From assembly GCA_965243265.1 (NCBI GenBank), contig CBDEUL010000005.1, forward strand, positions 248,001 through 312,000: 64,000 nt of DNA, read 5' to 3'. The position numbers and the translations under genes are program-made. Of this stretch, positions 27,331-35,306 are shown piece after piece (position 1 is the first letter of the stretch; every line of letters starts with the position of its first letter). This DNA comes from Flavicella sp965243265 (lineage in GTDB: Bacteria; Bacteroidota; Bacteroidia; Flavobacteriales; Flavobacteriaceae). The notes beneath the pieces are model-generated. The model was not told the DNA's origin and made no database searches. It was given only the letters and a program-made list of their open reading frames with translations.

Positions 27331-27345
27331 CAAAAAATATATTTT

Positions 27346-28392
27346 ATGAAAAAAAATTACTTATTGAGTATCCTACTGTGTTTAGGATTTAGTCTTATTG
27401 CGCAAACTACCTATGTTCCTGATGACAATTTTGAACAAGCTTTGATAGATTTAGGATACGATGATGTATTGGATGATTATGTATTAACAGCGAATATTAG
27501 TTCAGTTACAACTTTACTTATTGAATCAGAAGGAATCTCAGATTTAACAGGAATAGAAGGTTTTACAGCTTTAAGGTTTTTATATTGTGGCTCTAATAAT
27601 CTAAGTAGTTTGGATGTAAATTCAAATACAGCTTTACATACTTTATATTGTGATTCTAATAATCTGAGTAGTTTGGATGTAAGTTCAAATACTGCTTTAA
27701 AATCTTTAGATTGTTACATAAATAACCTGAGTAATTTGGATGTAAGTTCAAATACAGCTTTAGAATATTTATATTGTGATTCTAATAATCTAAGTAGTTT
27801 GGATGTAAGTTCAAATACAGTTTTAATTGGTTTATCTTGTGGCTCTAATAATCTAAGTAGTTTGGATGTAAGTTCAAATACAGTTTTAGAGGACTTATTT
27901 TGTGGCTCTAATAATCTAAGCAGTTTGGATGTAAGTTTAAATATAGCTTTAGAGTCTTTACATTGTTTCGAAAATAATCTAAGCAGTTTAAATATAAAAA
28001 ATGGAAATAATACAGCTATTAACAATCGTCGCTCTTTTAAAGCAAGGAACAACCCTAATCTAAGCTGTATAGAAGTAGATGATGCTACCTATAGTACTAC
28101 CAATTGGACGAATATAGATGCAACAGCAAGTTTTTCAGAAGACTGTAATTATTTATCAGTAGCAAAATTTAATAGCAATTTGTATACTGTTTATCCAAAT
28201 CCAGTTACAGAGGTATTACATATCCAAAGTAATGAGGTTATAGATTCTATACGATTACTAAATATGTATGGCGCCGTAGTTTTAACAAGTACAGAACAAG
28301 AAATAGATTTAAGTCAATTACCCTCTGGAATGTACATTTTAGAAATAATATCCAAAGGAAAAGTAGCCAACGAAAAAATTATTAAAAACTAA
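27346..28392 (+). CDS. Secreted leucine-rich-repeat protein 1 with T9SS type A sorting domain
   Basis: The 348-residue protein has a signal peptide (MKKNYLLSILLCLGFSLIAQ). A conserved N-terminal segment follows (TYVPDDNFEQALIDLGYDDV). About seven 21-residue LRR units of the form L-x-C-x-S-N-N-L-S-S-L-D-V-S-S-N-T-A-L follow to about residue 235. A cap (RNNPNLSCIEVDDATYS) precedes a T9SS C-terminal domain (about 285-348, YTVYPNPVTEVLHIQSNEVI, ending GKVANEKIIKN). It is predicted to be exported by Sec and then by T9SS to the surface or medium. Such LRRs are likely to bind ligands. It heads a tandem pair and is one of four paralogues here. Confidence 0.9.
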   Translation: MKKNYLLSILLCLGFSLIAQTTYVPDDNFEQALIDLGYDDVLDDYVLTANISSVTTLLIESEGISDLTGIEGFTALRFLYCGSNNLSSLDVNSNTALHTLYCDSNNLSSLDVSSNTALKSLDCYINNLSNLDVSSNTALEYLYCDSNNLSSLDVSSNTVLIGLSCGSNNLSSLDVSSNTVLEDLFCGSNNLSSLDVSLNIALESLHCFENNLSSLNIKNGNNTAINNRRSFKARNNPNLSCIEVDDATYSTTNWTNIDATASFSEDCNYLSVAKFNSNLYTVYPNPVTEVLHIQSNEVIDSIRLLNMYGAVVLTSTEQEIDLSQLPSGMYILEIISKGKVANEKIIKN

Positions 28393-28418
28393 TAATATAA
28401 ACCTATGTTTAGGTTGTA

Positions 28419-28457
28419 AAAAGATCCTATGATATTCTATATCGTAGGATTTTTTTA
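28419..28457. terminator. Hairpin terminator between LRR genes 1 and 2
   Basis: Arms GATCCTATGAT and ATCGTAGGATT (one G-T pair) are followed by seven T, 27 bases past the stop. Confidence 0.65.
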
Positions 28458-28498
28458 TTAAAAAAAAAGTGTAAATTGTTGAACCTTAAAAAAATGAT

Positions 28499-30298
28499 AT
28501 GAAAAAAAGTTACTTATTGAGTATCCTACTATGTTTAGGATTTAGTCTTACTGCGCAAGTTACTTATGTTCCTGATGATAACTTTGAACAAGCTTTGATA
28601 GATTTAGGGTATGATGATGTATTGGATGATTTAGTAACAACAGCAAATATCAGTTCAGTTAGAAATTTATTAATTGGATCAAAAGGAATTTCAGACCTAA
28701 CAGGAATAGAAGATTTTTCAAATTTAAGAAAACTAGATTGTTATGATAATAATTTATCTAGTTTAGATATTACTCAGAATACGAATTTAAAAAGATTAAA
28801 CTGTTATGATAATAATTTATCTAGTTTAGATATTAGCCAAAATACAGGATTAATAAGATTACATTGTTATACCAATAATATAAGTACTCTAGATGTAAGT
28901 GTAAATACAGCTTTAAATGATTTAAGTTGTTATGATAATAATTTAAGTACAATAGATGTAAGCACAAATGTTGATTTAGTTCAGTTTTCTTGTTCCTCTA
29001 ATAATTTAAGTACTCTAGATGTAAGTAATAATACAGCTTTAACTTTTATAAATTGTTCCTCTAATAATTTGTCAAGTTTAGATGTAAGTTTAAATACTGC
29101 TTTAGCAGGTTTAATTTGTTCTTCTAACAATTTAAGTAGTTTGGATGTTAGTAATAATGAAGGGTTGGTATATTTATCTTGCAAAGAAAATAGTTTAAAT
29201 AACTTAGATGTAAGTATAAATACAGCGTTAACATATTTATCTTGTTCCTCTAATAATTTGTCAAGTTTAGATGTAAGTTCAAATACAGCTTTAACAGCTT
29301 TATATTGTTATACTAATAATTTAAATAGTTTAGATGTCGGTTCAAATACAGCATTGAAAGGTTTATCGTGTTATGAAAATAATTTGTCAAGTTTAGATGT
29401 AAGTACAAATACTGCTTTGATTAGTTTATTGTGTTCCTCTAATAATTTAAGTAGTTTGGATGTTAGTTTAAATACTACTTTGATTAGTTTATTGTGTTCC
29501 TCTAATAATTTGTCAAGTTTAGATGTAAGTACAAATACTGCTTTAGCATATTTATCTTGTTCCTCTAATAATTTGTCAAGTTTAGATGTAAGTACAAATA
29601 CCGCTTTAGCATATTTATCTTGTTCATCTAATAGTTTATCTAATTTAGATATAAGTTCAAATACAGCTTTAACAGCTTTATATTGTTATACTAATAATTT
29701 AAATAGTTTAGATATTAGTACAAATATAGCATTGACAGGTTTATCTTGTTACACAAATAATTTAAGTAGTTTGGATGTTAGTACAAATACTGCTTTAACA
29801 TATTTATCATGTTCAAATAATAGTTTAACATCTTTAGATTTAAGTAATAATACTGGTTTAGAAATATTATATGCTATTTCTAATAATTTAACTCGTTTAA
29901 ATGTAAAAAATGGAAACAATACGCTTATTGAAAATGAATATTTTCGAGTAAATAACAATCCAAATTTAACTTGTGTAGAAGTAGACGATGTTACGTATAG
30001 TACCACTAATTGGACATATATAGATGAAACCGCTAGTTTTTCGGAAGACTGTAATTATTTATCAGTAGCAAAGTTTAGTAGCAATTTGTATACTGTTTAT
30101 CCAAATCCAGTTACAGAGGTATTACATATCCAAAGTAATGAGGTTATAGATTCTATACGATTACTAAATATGTATGGCGCCGTAGTTTTAACAGGTACAG
30201 AACAAGAACTAGATGTAAGTCAACTACCAGCAGGTATGTACATTTTAGAATTGGTATCCAAAGGAAAAGTAGCCAACGAAAAAATTATTAAAAACTAA
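28499..30298 (+). CDS. Secreted leucine-rich-repeat protein 2 with T9SS type A sorting domain
   Basis: The 599-residue protein shares its signal peptide, N-terminal segment (TYVPDDNFEQALIDLGYDDV) and C-terminal sorting domain with LRR protein 1. It carries about 19 LRR units of 21 residues (CSSNNLSSLDVSTNTALAYL and variants), the longest of the four paralogues. Two consecutive units near residues 340-380 are almost identical in DNA. A three-unit block (CYTNNLNSLD with its flanks) occurs twice, indicating recent internal duplication. The last 240 bases are nearly identical to those of LRR gene 1. No promoter box is evident in the 106-bp gap. Confidence 0.9.
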   Translation: MKKSYLLSILLCLGFSLTAQVTYVPDDNFEQALIDLGYDDVLDDLVTTANISSVRNLLIGSKGISDLTGIEDFSNLRKLDCYDNNLSSLDITQNTNLKRLNCYDNNLSSLDISQNTGLIRLHCYTNNISTLDVSVNTALNDLSCYDNNLSTIDVSTNVDLVQFSCSSNNLSTLDVSNNTALTFINCSSNNLSSLDVSLNTALAGLICSSNNLSSLDVSNNEGLVYLSCKENSLNNLDVSINTALTYLSCSSNNLSSLDVSSNTALTALYCYTNNLNSLDVGSNTALKGLSCYENNLSSLDVSTNTALISLLCSSNNLSSLDVSLNTTLISLLCSSNNLSSLDVSTNTALAYLSCSSNNLSSLDVSTNTALAYLSCSSNSLSNLDISSNTALTALYCYTNNLNSLDISTNIALTGLSCYTNNLSSLDVSTNTALTYLSCSNNSLTSLDLSNNTGLEILYAISNNLTRLNVKNGNNTLIENEYFRVNNNPNLTCVEVDDVTYSTTNWTYIDETASFSEDCNYLSVAKFSSNLYTVYPNPVTEVLHIQSNEVIDSIRLLNMYGAVVLTGTEQELDVSQLPAGMYILELVSKGKVANEKIIKN

Positions 30299-30322
30299 CC
30301 CGTTGTGCATTTGAGTTAAAAT

Positions 30323-30453
30323 CTGTCAATTCGAGTGAATTTTACAATTGAAAAAAGTAAAATTTGTATCGAGAATACGATTTTTATAATTTCTATTTGT
30401 TTTCGATACATTTTTATTTCCGTTGCTTTCCAAAAAAACATTCGAACTGACAT
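30323..30453. repeat. Dispersed repeat, facing pair 3
   Basis: A direct copy (30323-30377, CTGTCAATTCGAGTG...GTATCGAGAAT) is followed by a reverse copy (30401-30453, TTTCGATACA...ATTCGAACTGACAT). It sits after the LRR 2 stop, before a hairpin terminator. Confidence 0.65.
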
Positions 30454-30467
30454 TGGTGAATAAAGAA

Positions 30468-30497
30468 CAAAACCCAACATAATTATGTTGGGTTTTG
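30468..30497. terminator. Perfect palindromic terminator upstream of the exonuclease gene
   Basis: Two 15-bp arms meet without a spacer (CAAAACCCAACATAA and its complement). It lies 170 bases past the LRR 2 stop and 77 bases before the exonuclease ATG. The T run is short, so it may be weak. Confidence 0.6.
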
Positions 30498-30574
30498 TAT
30501 TTCATAAAATAGCTGTTAAAATTTATGTTTTGAGCAACACGGTTAATTTTGTAGCTTTCAAAAAAAATACGCTT

Positions 30575-31312
30575 ATGAATTTATCTGTTCCAAAAGAAAA
30601 TATACTTTTTTTAGATATTGAAACAGTCCCTGAAATAGAAAAATACGAGGATCTTTCAGAAGTTAAAAAAGAATTATTTGCTTTAAAAACCGCTTACCAG
30701 AGAAAACCCAAAACAGTTACCGATACAGAAATAACTGTAGAAGAATTTTATTCCAAAGCAGGAGTATGGGCAGAGTTTGGGAAAATAGTATGTATTTCTG
30801 TAGGCTATTTTGTATCAAATGAAAACAAGCGTTCATTTCGAGTAAAATCTTTTTTTGGAGATGATGAATCTAGCATTTTAAATAAATTTAAAAACCTGTT
30901 AGAAGAACATTTTAACCATGCCAATCATTTATTATGTGGACACAATGCAAAAGAATTTGATTTTCCGTTTATAGCAAGAAGAATGATAATTCACCAAATA
31001 ACACTGCCTCAAAAATTAAATTTATTTGGTAAAAAACCATGGGAAGTTCCACATCTGGATACTTTAGAAATGTGGAAATTTGGTGATTTTAAACATTATA
31101 CCTCTTTAAAATTATTGACAACAATTTTAGAAATACCGTCACCAAAAGATGATATTGATGGCAGTCAAGTAGCTTCAGTTTACTATAAAGAAAAAGATTT
31201 GAAAAGAATTGTAACCTATTGTGAAAAAGATACCATTGCTGTGGCTCAGTTATTTTTAAGGTTTAATAATGAAAATCTATTAGAAGAAGAAGAATTGGTT
31301 TTTACAAAATAA
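30575..31312 (+). CDS. PolB-like 3'-5' exonuclease
   Basis: The 245-residue protein has DEDD-type exonuclease motifs: ILFLDIETVPEIEKY (Exo I, D-x-E) near residue 10, LCGHNAKEFDFPFIARRM (Exo II, N-x-x-x-F-D) near 121, and VTYCEKDTIAVAQLFLRF (Exo III, YCxxD) near 210. The spacing matches the predicted PolB-related exonuclease family (DNA_pol_B_exo2). I start at the ATG at 30575; the longer frame from 30485 overlaps the terminator. The product is cytosolic and its substrate unproven. It is followed by the MGMT-like gene after 6 bp, suggesting a shared DNA repair role. Confidence 0.88.
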   Translation: MNLSVPKENILFLDIETVPEIEKYEDLSEVKKELFALKTAYQRKPKTVTDTEITVEEFYSKAGVWAEFGKIVCISVGYFVSNENKRSFRVKSFFGDDESSILNKFKNLLEEHFNHANHLLCGHNAKEFDFPFIARRMIIHQITLPQKLNLFGKKPWEVPHLDTLEMWKFGDFKHYTSLKLLTTILEIPSPKDDIDGSQVASVYYKEKDLKRIVTYCEKDTIAVAQLFLRFNNENLLEEEELVFTK

Positions 31313-31318
31313 GAGTAT

Positions 31319-31654
31319 ATGAAGAATCTTAATTTTTTTGAAAGCTGTTATCAAGTAGCCAAACAAATACCCTATGGTAGAGTTACAAGTTATGGAGCTA
31401 TAGCAAAATATTTAGGAGCCGCACGTTCAGCACGAATGGTAGGTTGGGCAATGAATGCATCGCATGGAAACTCAGAAATTCCAGCACATAGAGTTGTAAA
31501 CAGAAAAGGTTTGTTAACAGGAAAACATCATTTTGAAGGCACAAACCTAATGCAACAATTGTTAGAAAGCGAAGGGGTTGTAGTTGTAGACAATCAAATA
31601 CAAAATTTTGAAAAATTATTTTGGGATCCTTCAGAAGAGTTAAAAAGTATCTAA
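31319..31654 (+). CDS. MGMT-family alkyltransferase-like protein without the acceptor cysteine
   Basis: The 111-residue protein is a stand-alone MGMT C-terminal domain with YGRVTSYGAIAKYLGAARSA near residue 19 (the DNA-binding helix region with the Arg finger context). Near residue 58 the active-site segment reads IPAHRVVNRKG where the enzyme has PCHRV. Cys is replaced by Ala, so it cannot accept alkyl groups. It resembles ATL proteins (Atl1/YbaZ), which bind alkylated guanine and flag it for nucleotide excision repair. It is six bases after the exonuclease gene. Confidence 0.88.
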   Translation: MKNLNFFESCYQVAKQIPYGRVTSYGAIAKYLGAARSARMVGWAMNASHGNSEIPAHRVVNRKGLLTGKHHFEGTNLMQQLLESEGVVVVDNQIQNFEKLFWDPSEELKSI

Positions 31655-31701
31655 GATTTTAGATACAAAAATTGCCATGCGGTTTTCTAAAGTTTTACTA
31701 G

Positions 31702-31709
31702 TATCTTTG
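31702..31709 (+). promoter_or_regulatory. -7 promoter box (TATCTTTG) for the mrp operon
   Basis: TATCTTTGCA sits 24 bases before the ATG at 31734, in the 79-bp gap. Confidence 0.6.
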
Positions 31710-31733
31710 CATTCGTAAAAAACAGAAAAAATT

Positions 31734-32867
31734 ATGAGTATTCATAAAGAAGATATATACAAGGTATTAGAAACGATTACCGCTCCAGGAGAAGGGAAAA
31801 GTTTGATAGAAAATAACAATGTAAAAAACGTAGTTATTTTTGGAGATGAGGTTGTTGTAGATGTTACTATAAGTAACCCAACATTACAAGCAAAGAAAAA
31901 AATAGAAACAGAAATTGCAAAAGTAATTCAACAAAAAGTGAATGAAAAAGCAGTTGTAAAAGTAAATGTATCTACAAAAGCTGTTGAAAAAGAAAAAAAT
32001 CCGAATGAAATAAAAGGAGATAAACTTCCAGGAATTCAAAATATCATAGCTATTGCCTCAGGAAAAGGAGGAGTAGGTAAATCTACCATTACAGCAAATA
32101 CAGCTGTAAGCTTAGCTAAAATGGGTTTTAAAGTAGGAGTTTTAGATGCAGATGTATACGGACCATCTATGCATTTAATGTTTGATGTAGCCAAAGCAAA
32201 ACCTATTTCAGTAAATGTAGATGGGCGTTCTAAAATGGAACCTGTAGAAAATTATGGAATCAAATTATTATCATTAGGATTTTTTACAAACCCAAATGAA
32301 GCAGTAATATGGCGTGGACCAATGGCTTCAAAAGCATTGAATCAAATGATTTTTGATGCAGCTTGGGGAGAGTTAGATTTCTTATTGATAGACCTTCCTC
32401 CAGGAACAGGAGATATACACTTATCAATAGTACAAGCATTGCCTATTACAGGAGCTGTAGTAGTAAGTACACCACAAAATATAGCATTGGCAGATGCTAA
32501 AAAAGGAGTGGCTATGTTTCAACAAAAAAACATCAATGTACCTGTATTAGGTATCGTTGAAAACATGAGTTACTTTACACCAGAAGAATTGCCTGACAAT
32601 AAATATTATATCTTTGGAAAAGATGGAGCTAAAAACTTAGCAGAAGATATAGAAACAGCATTTTTAGGAGAAGTACCTTTGGTACAAAGCGTAAGAGAAG
32701 CAGGAGATGTTGGACGTCCAGTAGCATTACAAGAAAGTACGCCTTTAGAAACATCATTTACAGAAATTACAAAGAATATGTTAAGTGAGTTGGTAAAAAG
32801 AAATGAAGATTTACCAGAAACGGAAGTTGTTAAAATAACAACAATGAGCGGATGTTCATCTAAATAA
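31734..32867 (+). CDS. Mrp/NBP35 family iron-sulfur cluster carrier ATPase
   Basis: The 377-residue protein has an N-terminal MIP18/DUF59 domain (about 1-95; TITAPGEGKSLIENNNV). A P-loop domain follows with the Mrp signature IAIASGKGGVGKSTITANTA near 106, the switch region VLDADVYGPSMHLMF near 135, and LLIDLPPGTGDIHLSIVQAL near 217. The family assembles and transfers Fe-S clusters to target proteins. The NifU-like gene follows after a few bases, in keeping with an Fe-S maturation unit. It ends MSGCSSK, leaving a Cys near the C-terminus. Confidence 0.95.
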   Translation: MSIHKEDIYKVLETITAPGEGKSLIENNNVKNVVIFGDEVVVDVTISNPTLQAKKKIETEIAKVIQQKVNEKAVVKVNVSTKAVEKEKNPNEIKGDKLPGIQNIIAIASGKGGVGKSTITANTAVSLAKMGFKVGVLDADVYGPSMHLMFDVAKAKPISVNVDGRSKMEPVENYGIKLLSLGFFTNPNEAVIWRGPMASKALNQMIFDAAWGELDFLLIDLPPGTGDIHLSIVQALPITGAVVVSTPQNIALADAKKGVAMFQQKNINVPVLGIVENMSYFTPEELPDNKYYIFGKDGAKNLAEDIETAFLGEVPLVQSVREAGDVGRPVALQESTPLETSFTEITKNMLSELVKRNEDLPETEVVKITTMSGCSSK

Positions 32868-32880
32868 TTTGGAAAAAGAC

Positions 32881-33126
32881 ATGAAAGAACAAGAATTGAC
32901 AAGTATAGTAGAAAAAGCATTAGAAGAAATTAGACCTTTTTTAGTGGCAGATGGGGGAAATATATCTTTAGTATCTATTGAAGAAAATATAGTAAAGGTA
33001 AAACTAGAAGGAGCTTGTGTAGGATGTTCTATAAACCAAATGACATTGAGAAATGGAGTAGAAGCTTCTATTAAAAAACACGCACCTCAAATAGAAAAAG
33101 TTATTGATATAAGTAGTGTTATGTAA
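32881..33126 (+). CDS. NifU C-terminal domain protein (Fe-S scaffold/carrier)
   Basis: The 81-residue protein consists of one NifU-like domain with IRPFLVADGGNISLVSIEEN near the start and the cluster-binding CxxC in LEGACVGCSINQMTLRNGVE (about 43-62). I use the ATG at 32881; an in-frame TTG at 32869 lies only 2 bases past the mrp stop. It follows mrp by 13 bp. Together they are predicted to hold and deliver Fe-S clusters. Confidence 0.9.
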   Translation: MKEQELTSIVEKALEEIRPFLVADGGNISLVSIEENIVKVKLEGACVGCSINQMTLRNGVEASIKKHAPQIEKVIDISSVM

Positions 33127-33160
33127 TTTTTTACAATACACGAATAACTTTAAATTTTAG

Positions 33161-33190
33161 AAAAGCTTAACAATATATTGTTAAGCTTTT
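33161..33190. terminator. Palindromic terminator after the NifU-like gene
   Basis: Arms AAAAGCTTAACAATA and their exact complement meet without a spacer, ending in TTTTT. It lies 35 bases past the stop. Confidence 0.75.
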
Positions 33191-33192
33191 TC

Positions 33193-33200
33193 TATTTTTG
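33193..33200 (+). promoter_or_regulatory. Possible -7 promoter box (TATTTTTG) for the DUF3108 gene
   Basis: TATTTTTG matches TAnnTTTG and lies 42 bases before the ATG. A second near-match (TAGCTTTC) lies closer to the gene, so the exact start is uncertain. Confidence 0.35.
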
Positions 33201-33242
33201 AGAGTATAGCTTTCATTTTTTGAATGAAAAAAATAGAATTTT

Positions 33243-34004
33243 ATGAAGAAACGAGCATTACTTTTTTTAGTATTTACAATACCTTTTTTACTTTTCTCCC
33301 AAGAAGAATCCTTTAAAAAAGGAGAATGGTTAAAATACCGTGTTCATTATGAATTTGTAAACGTAGGTTATGCCACACTTACTGTAGACCAAACAAATAA
33401 AGAAGGACAAGATTTATACCATGTAGTAGGAGAAGGGTGGACGAAAGGAGTTGCCAGTTGGTTTTTTAAAGTAGAAGATACTTATGAATCTTATTTTGAT
33501 AAAGAAACAGGGTTTCCTACACACTTTGTACGCCGTGTAAATGAAGGAGGCTATATTATAAATAGAGATATTTATTTTGATCAAGAAAAAGAAACAGCTT
33601 TGGTTGAAGATCACAAACAAAATACCAAAGATACTTTGCCTATCAATCAAGTACATGATATGATTTCTACGCTATATCAACTTAGAAATAAAAATTTAGA
33701 AAACTTAAAGGAAGGAGATAGTTTAAGTTTAAAAATGTTTTTCGATTCTAAAACATTCCCTTTCAAACTCATTTATTTAGGAAGAGAAACAATCAAAAGT
33801 AAATACGGAAAAATAGCATGCTATAAAATGCGCCCTTTGGTACAATCAGGACGTGTATTTAAAGAGAATGAAAGTGTTACTTTTTGGGTTTCAGCAGACA
33901 AAAATAAGATACCTATAAGAATAAAAGGATCTCTAGCTGTAGGCTCTATAAAAGTGGATTTAGACGACTATAGAGGTTTGTCACACTCTTTTAGTGTATT
34001 ATAA
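33243..34004 (+). CDS. DUF3108 domain protein
   Basis: The 253-residue protein has a signal peptide (MKKRALLFLVFTIPFLLFSQ). A beta-rich domain follows, with FKKGEWLKYRVHYEFVNVGY near residue 24, ESYFDKETGFPTHFVRRVNE near 81 and DMISTLYQLRNKNLENLKEG near 138. This is the DUF3108 pattern of periplasmic proteins. No catalytic motif is visible. It is followed by the M23 peptidase gene, so an envelope role is plausible but unproven. Confidence 0.85.
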   Translation: MKKRALLFLVFTIPFLLFSQEESFKKGEWLKYRVHYEFVNVGYATLTVDQTNKEGQDLYHVVGEGWTKGVASWFFKVEDTYESYFDKETGFPTHFVRRVNEGGYIINRDIYFDQEKETALVEDHKQNTKDTLPINQVHDMISTLYQLRNKNLENLKEGDSLSLKMFFDSKTFPFKLIYLGRETIKSKYGKIACYKMRPLVQSGRVFKENESVTFWVSADKNKIPIRIKGSLAVGSIKVDLDDYRGLSHSFSVL

Positions 34005-34014
34005 TAAATAGTTG

Positions 34015-34022
34015 TAATTTTG
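34015..34022 (+). promoter_or_regulatory. -7 promoter box (TAATTTTG) for the M23 peptidase gene
   Basis: TAATTTTGCA lies right after the DUF3108 stop. The in-frame TTG at 34020 is inside this box, which excludes it as a start if the promoter is real. Confidence 0.5.
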
Positions 34023-34055
34023 CAGGCTAGTAAAACACTACAAATTTTCAGTCTT

Positions 34056-35285
34056 TTGAAACGAATATTATCAATTCTAATACTTTCTTTAATAGCATTT
34101 TCTTGTGGAAAAGAAAATAAAGAAGGTACCCTTAATGAAGCTGGAGAAATTGTACCCAAAGCAATCTATAAATTTGGATACAAATTAAACGATTATATTG
34201 TAATTAATGATACAATAAAAAGAGGAGAAAGCTTTGGAGTTATTTTAGATAGAAATCATATTTGGTATCCAAAAGTATTAGAAATATCTAAAAAAATTAA
34301 AAGTACATTTGATGTACGTAGATTAAGAGCGGGAAGACCTTATACAATCTTAGCAAAAAAAGATTCCACAGAAAAAGCACAAGTTTTTATTTATGAAGAC
34401 GATAAAATTAATTTTACAGTAATTGATTTTAAAGACTCTTTAATTACAGCACACAAAGGAAGAAAAGTTGTAAAAACAGAATTAAAAACAGCCTCAGGAG
34501 TTATTACAAGTTCTTTATCAGAAGCTTTGGATAGACAAGGAGTAAATCAAATTATAGCAAATGACTTATCAGAGATTTACGCTTGGTCGATAGATTTTTT
34601 TAGACTTCAAAAAAATGACAAATTCAAAGTTATTTACGAACAAAAATATATAGAAGATACCATACCAGCAGGTATAGGACGTATAAAAGCAGCCTATTTT
34701 GAACATGTTGGAAAACCTTTCTATGCATTCAATTACGTGTCTGATACAATTACAGGAATAGAAGAATATTACGATGAAAATGCAGGACACTTAAGAAGAG
34801 CCTTTTTAAAAGCACCTTTAAAATTTAGTAGAATTTCTTCACGTTATAACTTAAAAAGAAAAATAGCTTTATACGGTCGGGTAAAAGCACACAAAGGCAC
34901 GGATTTTGCTGCACCAGTTGGAAGTCCAATTATGAGTACCGCAAATGGTAGAGTCATAGAATCTAGATACAAAGGAGGGAATGGAAATTATGTCAAAATA
35001 AGACACAATTCAACATATACAACCCAATATTTACATATGAAAAAACGTAAAGTTAAAGTAGGTGATTATGTAAAACAAGGAGATGTTATTGGTTGGGTTG
35101 GAATGACAGGAAATACCTCAGGTCCACATGTATGCTACCGTTTTTGGAAAAACGGAATACAAGTAGACCCATTAAAACAAAAGTTGCCAGCTGCAGAAGC
35201 GATGAAAAAAGAAATAAAACCTAAGTATTTGGCTTATATAGAGCCAATAAAAAAAGAAATAGATGGTATTCCATATACCAAATAA
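34056..35285 (+). CDS. M23 family peptidoglycan peptidase lipoprotein
   Basis: The 409-residue protein starts (TTG at 34056; no ATG is available) with a lipoprotein signal (LKRILSILILSLIAFSCGKE). A long N-terminal region precedes a LytM/M23 domain at about 275-375. KAHKGTDFAAPVGSPIMST holds the His and Asp zinc ligands. NYVKIRHNSTYTTQYLHMKK follows. The third motif, SGPHVCYRFWKNG, has HVC where the family usually has HxH, so the second His is Cys. I believe this variant is known among Bacteroidota homologues. It probably trims peptidoglycan cross-links at the envelope. pgi follows after 21 bp. Confidence 0.88.
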   Translation: MKRILSILILSLIAFSCGKENKEGTLNEAGEIVPKAIYKFGYKLNDYIVINDTIKRGESFGVILDRNHIWYPKVLEISKKIKSTFDVRRLRAGRPYTILAKKDSTEKAQVFIYEDDKINFTVIDFKDSLITAHKGRKVVKTELKTASGVITSSLSEALDRQGVNQIIANDLSEIYAWSIDFFRLQKNDKFKVIYEQKYIEDTIPAGIGRIKAAYFEHVGKPFYAFNYVSDTITGIEEYYDENAGHLRRAFLKAPLKFSRISSRYNLKRKIALYGRVKAHKGTDFAAPVGSPIMSTANGRVIESRYKGGNGNYVKIRHNSTYTTQYLHMKKRKVKVGDYVKQGDVIGWVGMTGNTSGPHVCYRFWKNGIQVDPLKQKLPAAEAMKKEIKPKYLAYIEPIKKEIDGIPYTK

Positions 35286-35306
35286 AACATAAAATAAGGA
35301 TAAAAA

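Larger units (their letters stand above)
26430..27345. other. 0.9-kb gene-free, AT-rich region with inverted repeats and candidate origin
   Basis: Neither strand has a convincing gene here. The first 340 bases hold the rpiB promoter and two inverted pairs of the dispersed repeat (26533-26632 and 26662-26768). From 26780 to 27260 the sequence is extremely AT-rich and holds the DnaA-box-like cluster described separately. The end carries the promoter box of the first LRR gene. Confidence 0.6.

Noticed and set aside
27600..29850. Regular 63-bp DNA repeats in the LRR genes as a non-coding repeat
   Set aside because: The period of 63 matches the 21-residue LRR unit and the frame is open throughout; the repeats are coding.
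34020..34055. Start of the M23 gene at TTG 34020
   Set aside because: This TTG is within a promoter box match (TAATTTTG); the TTG at 34056 directly precedes the lipoprotein signal.
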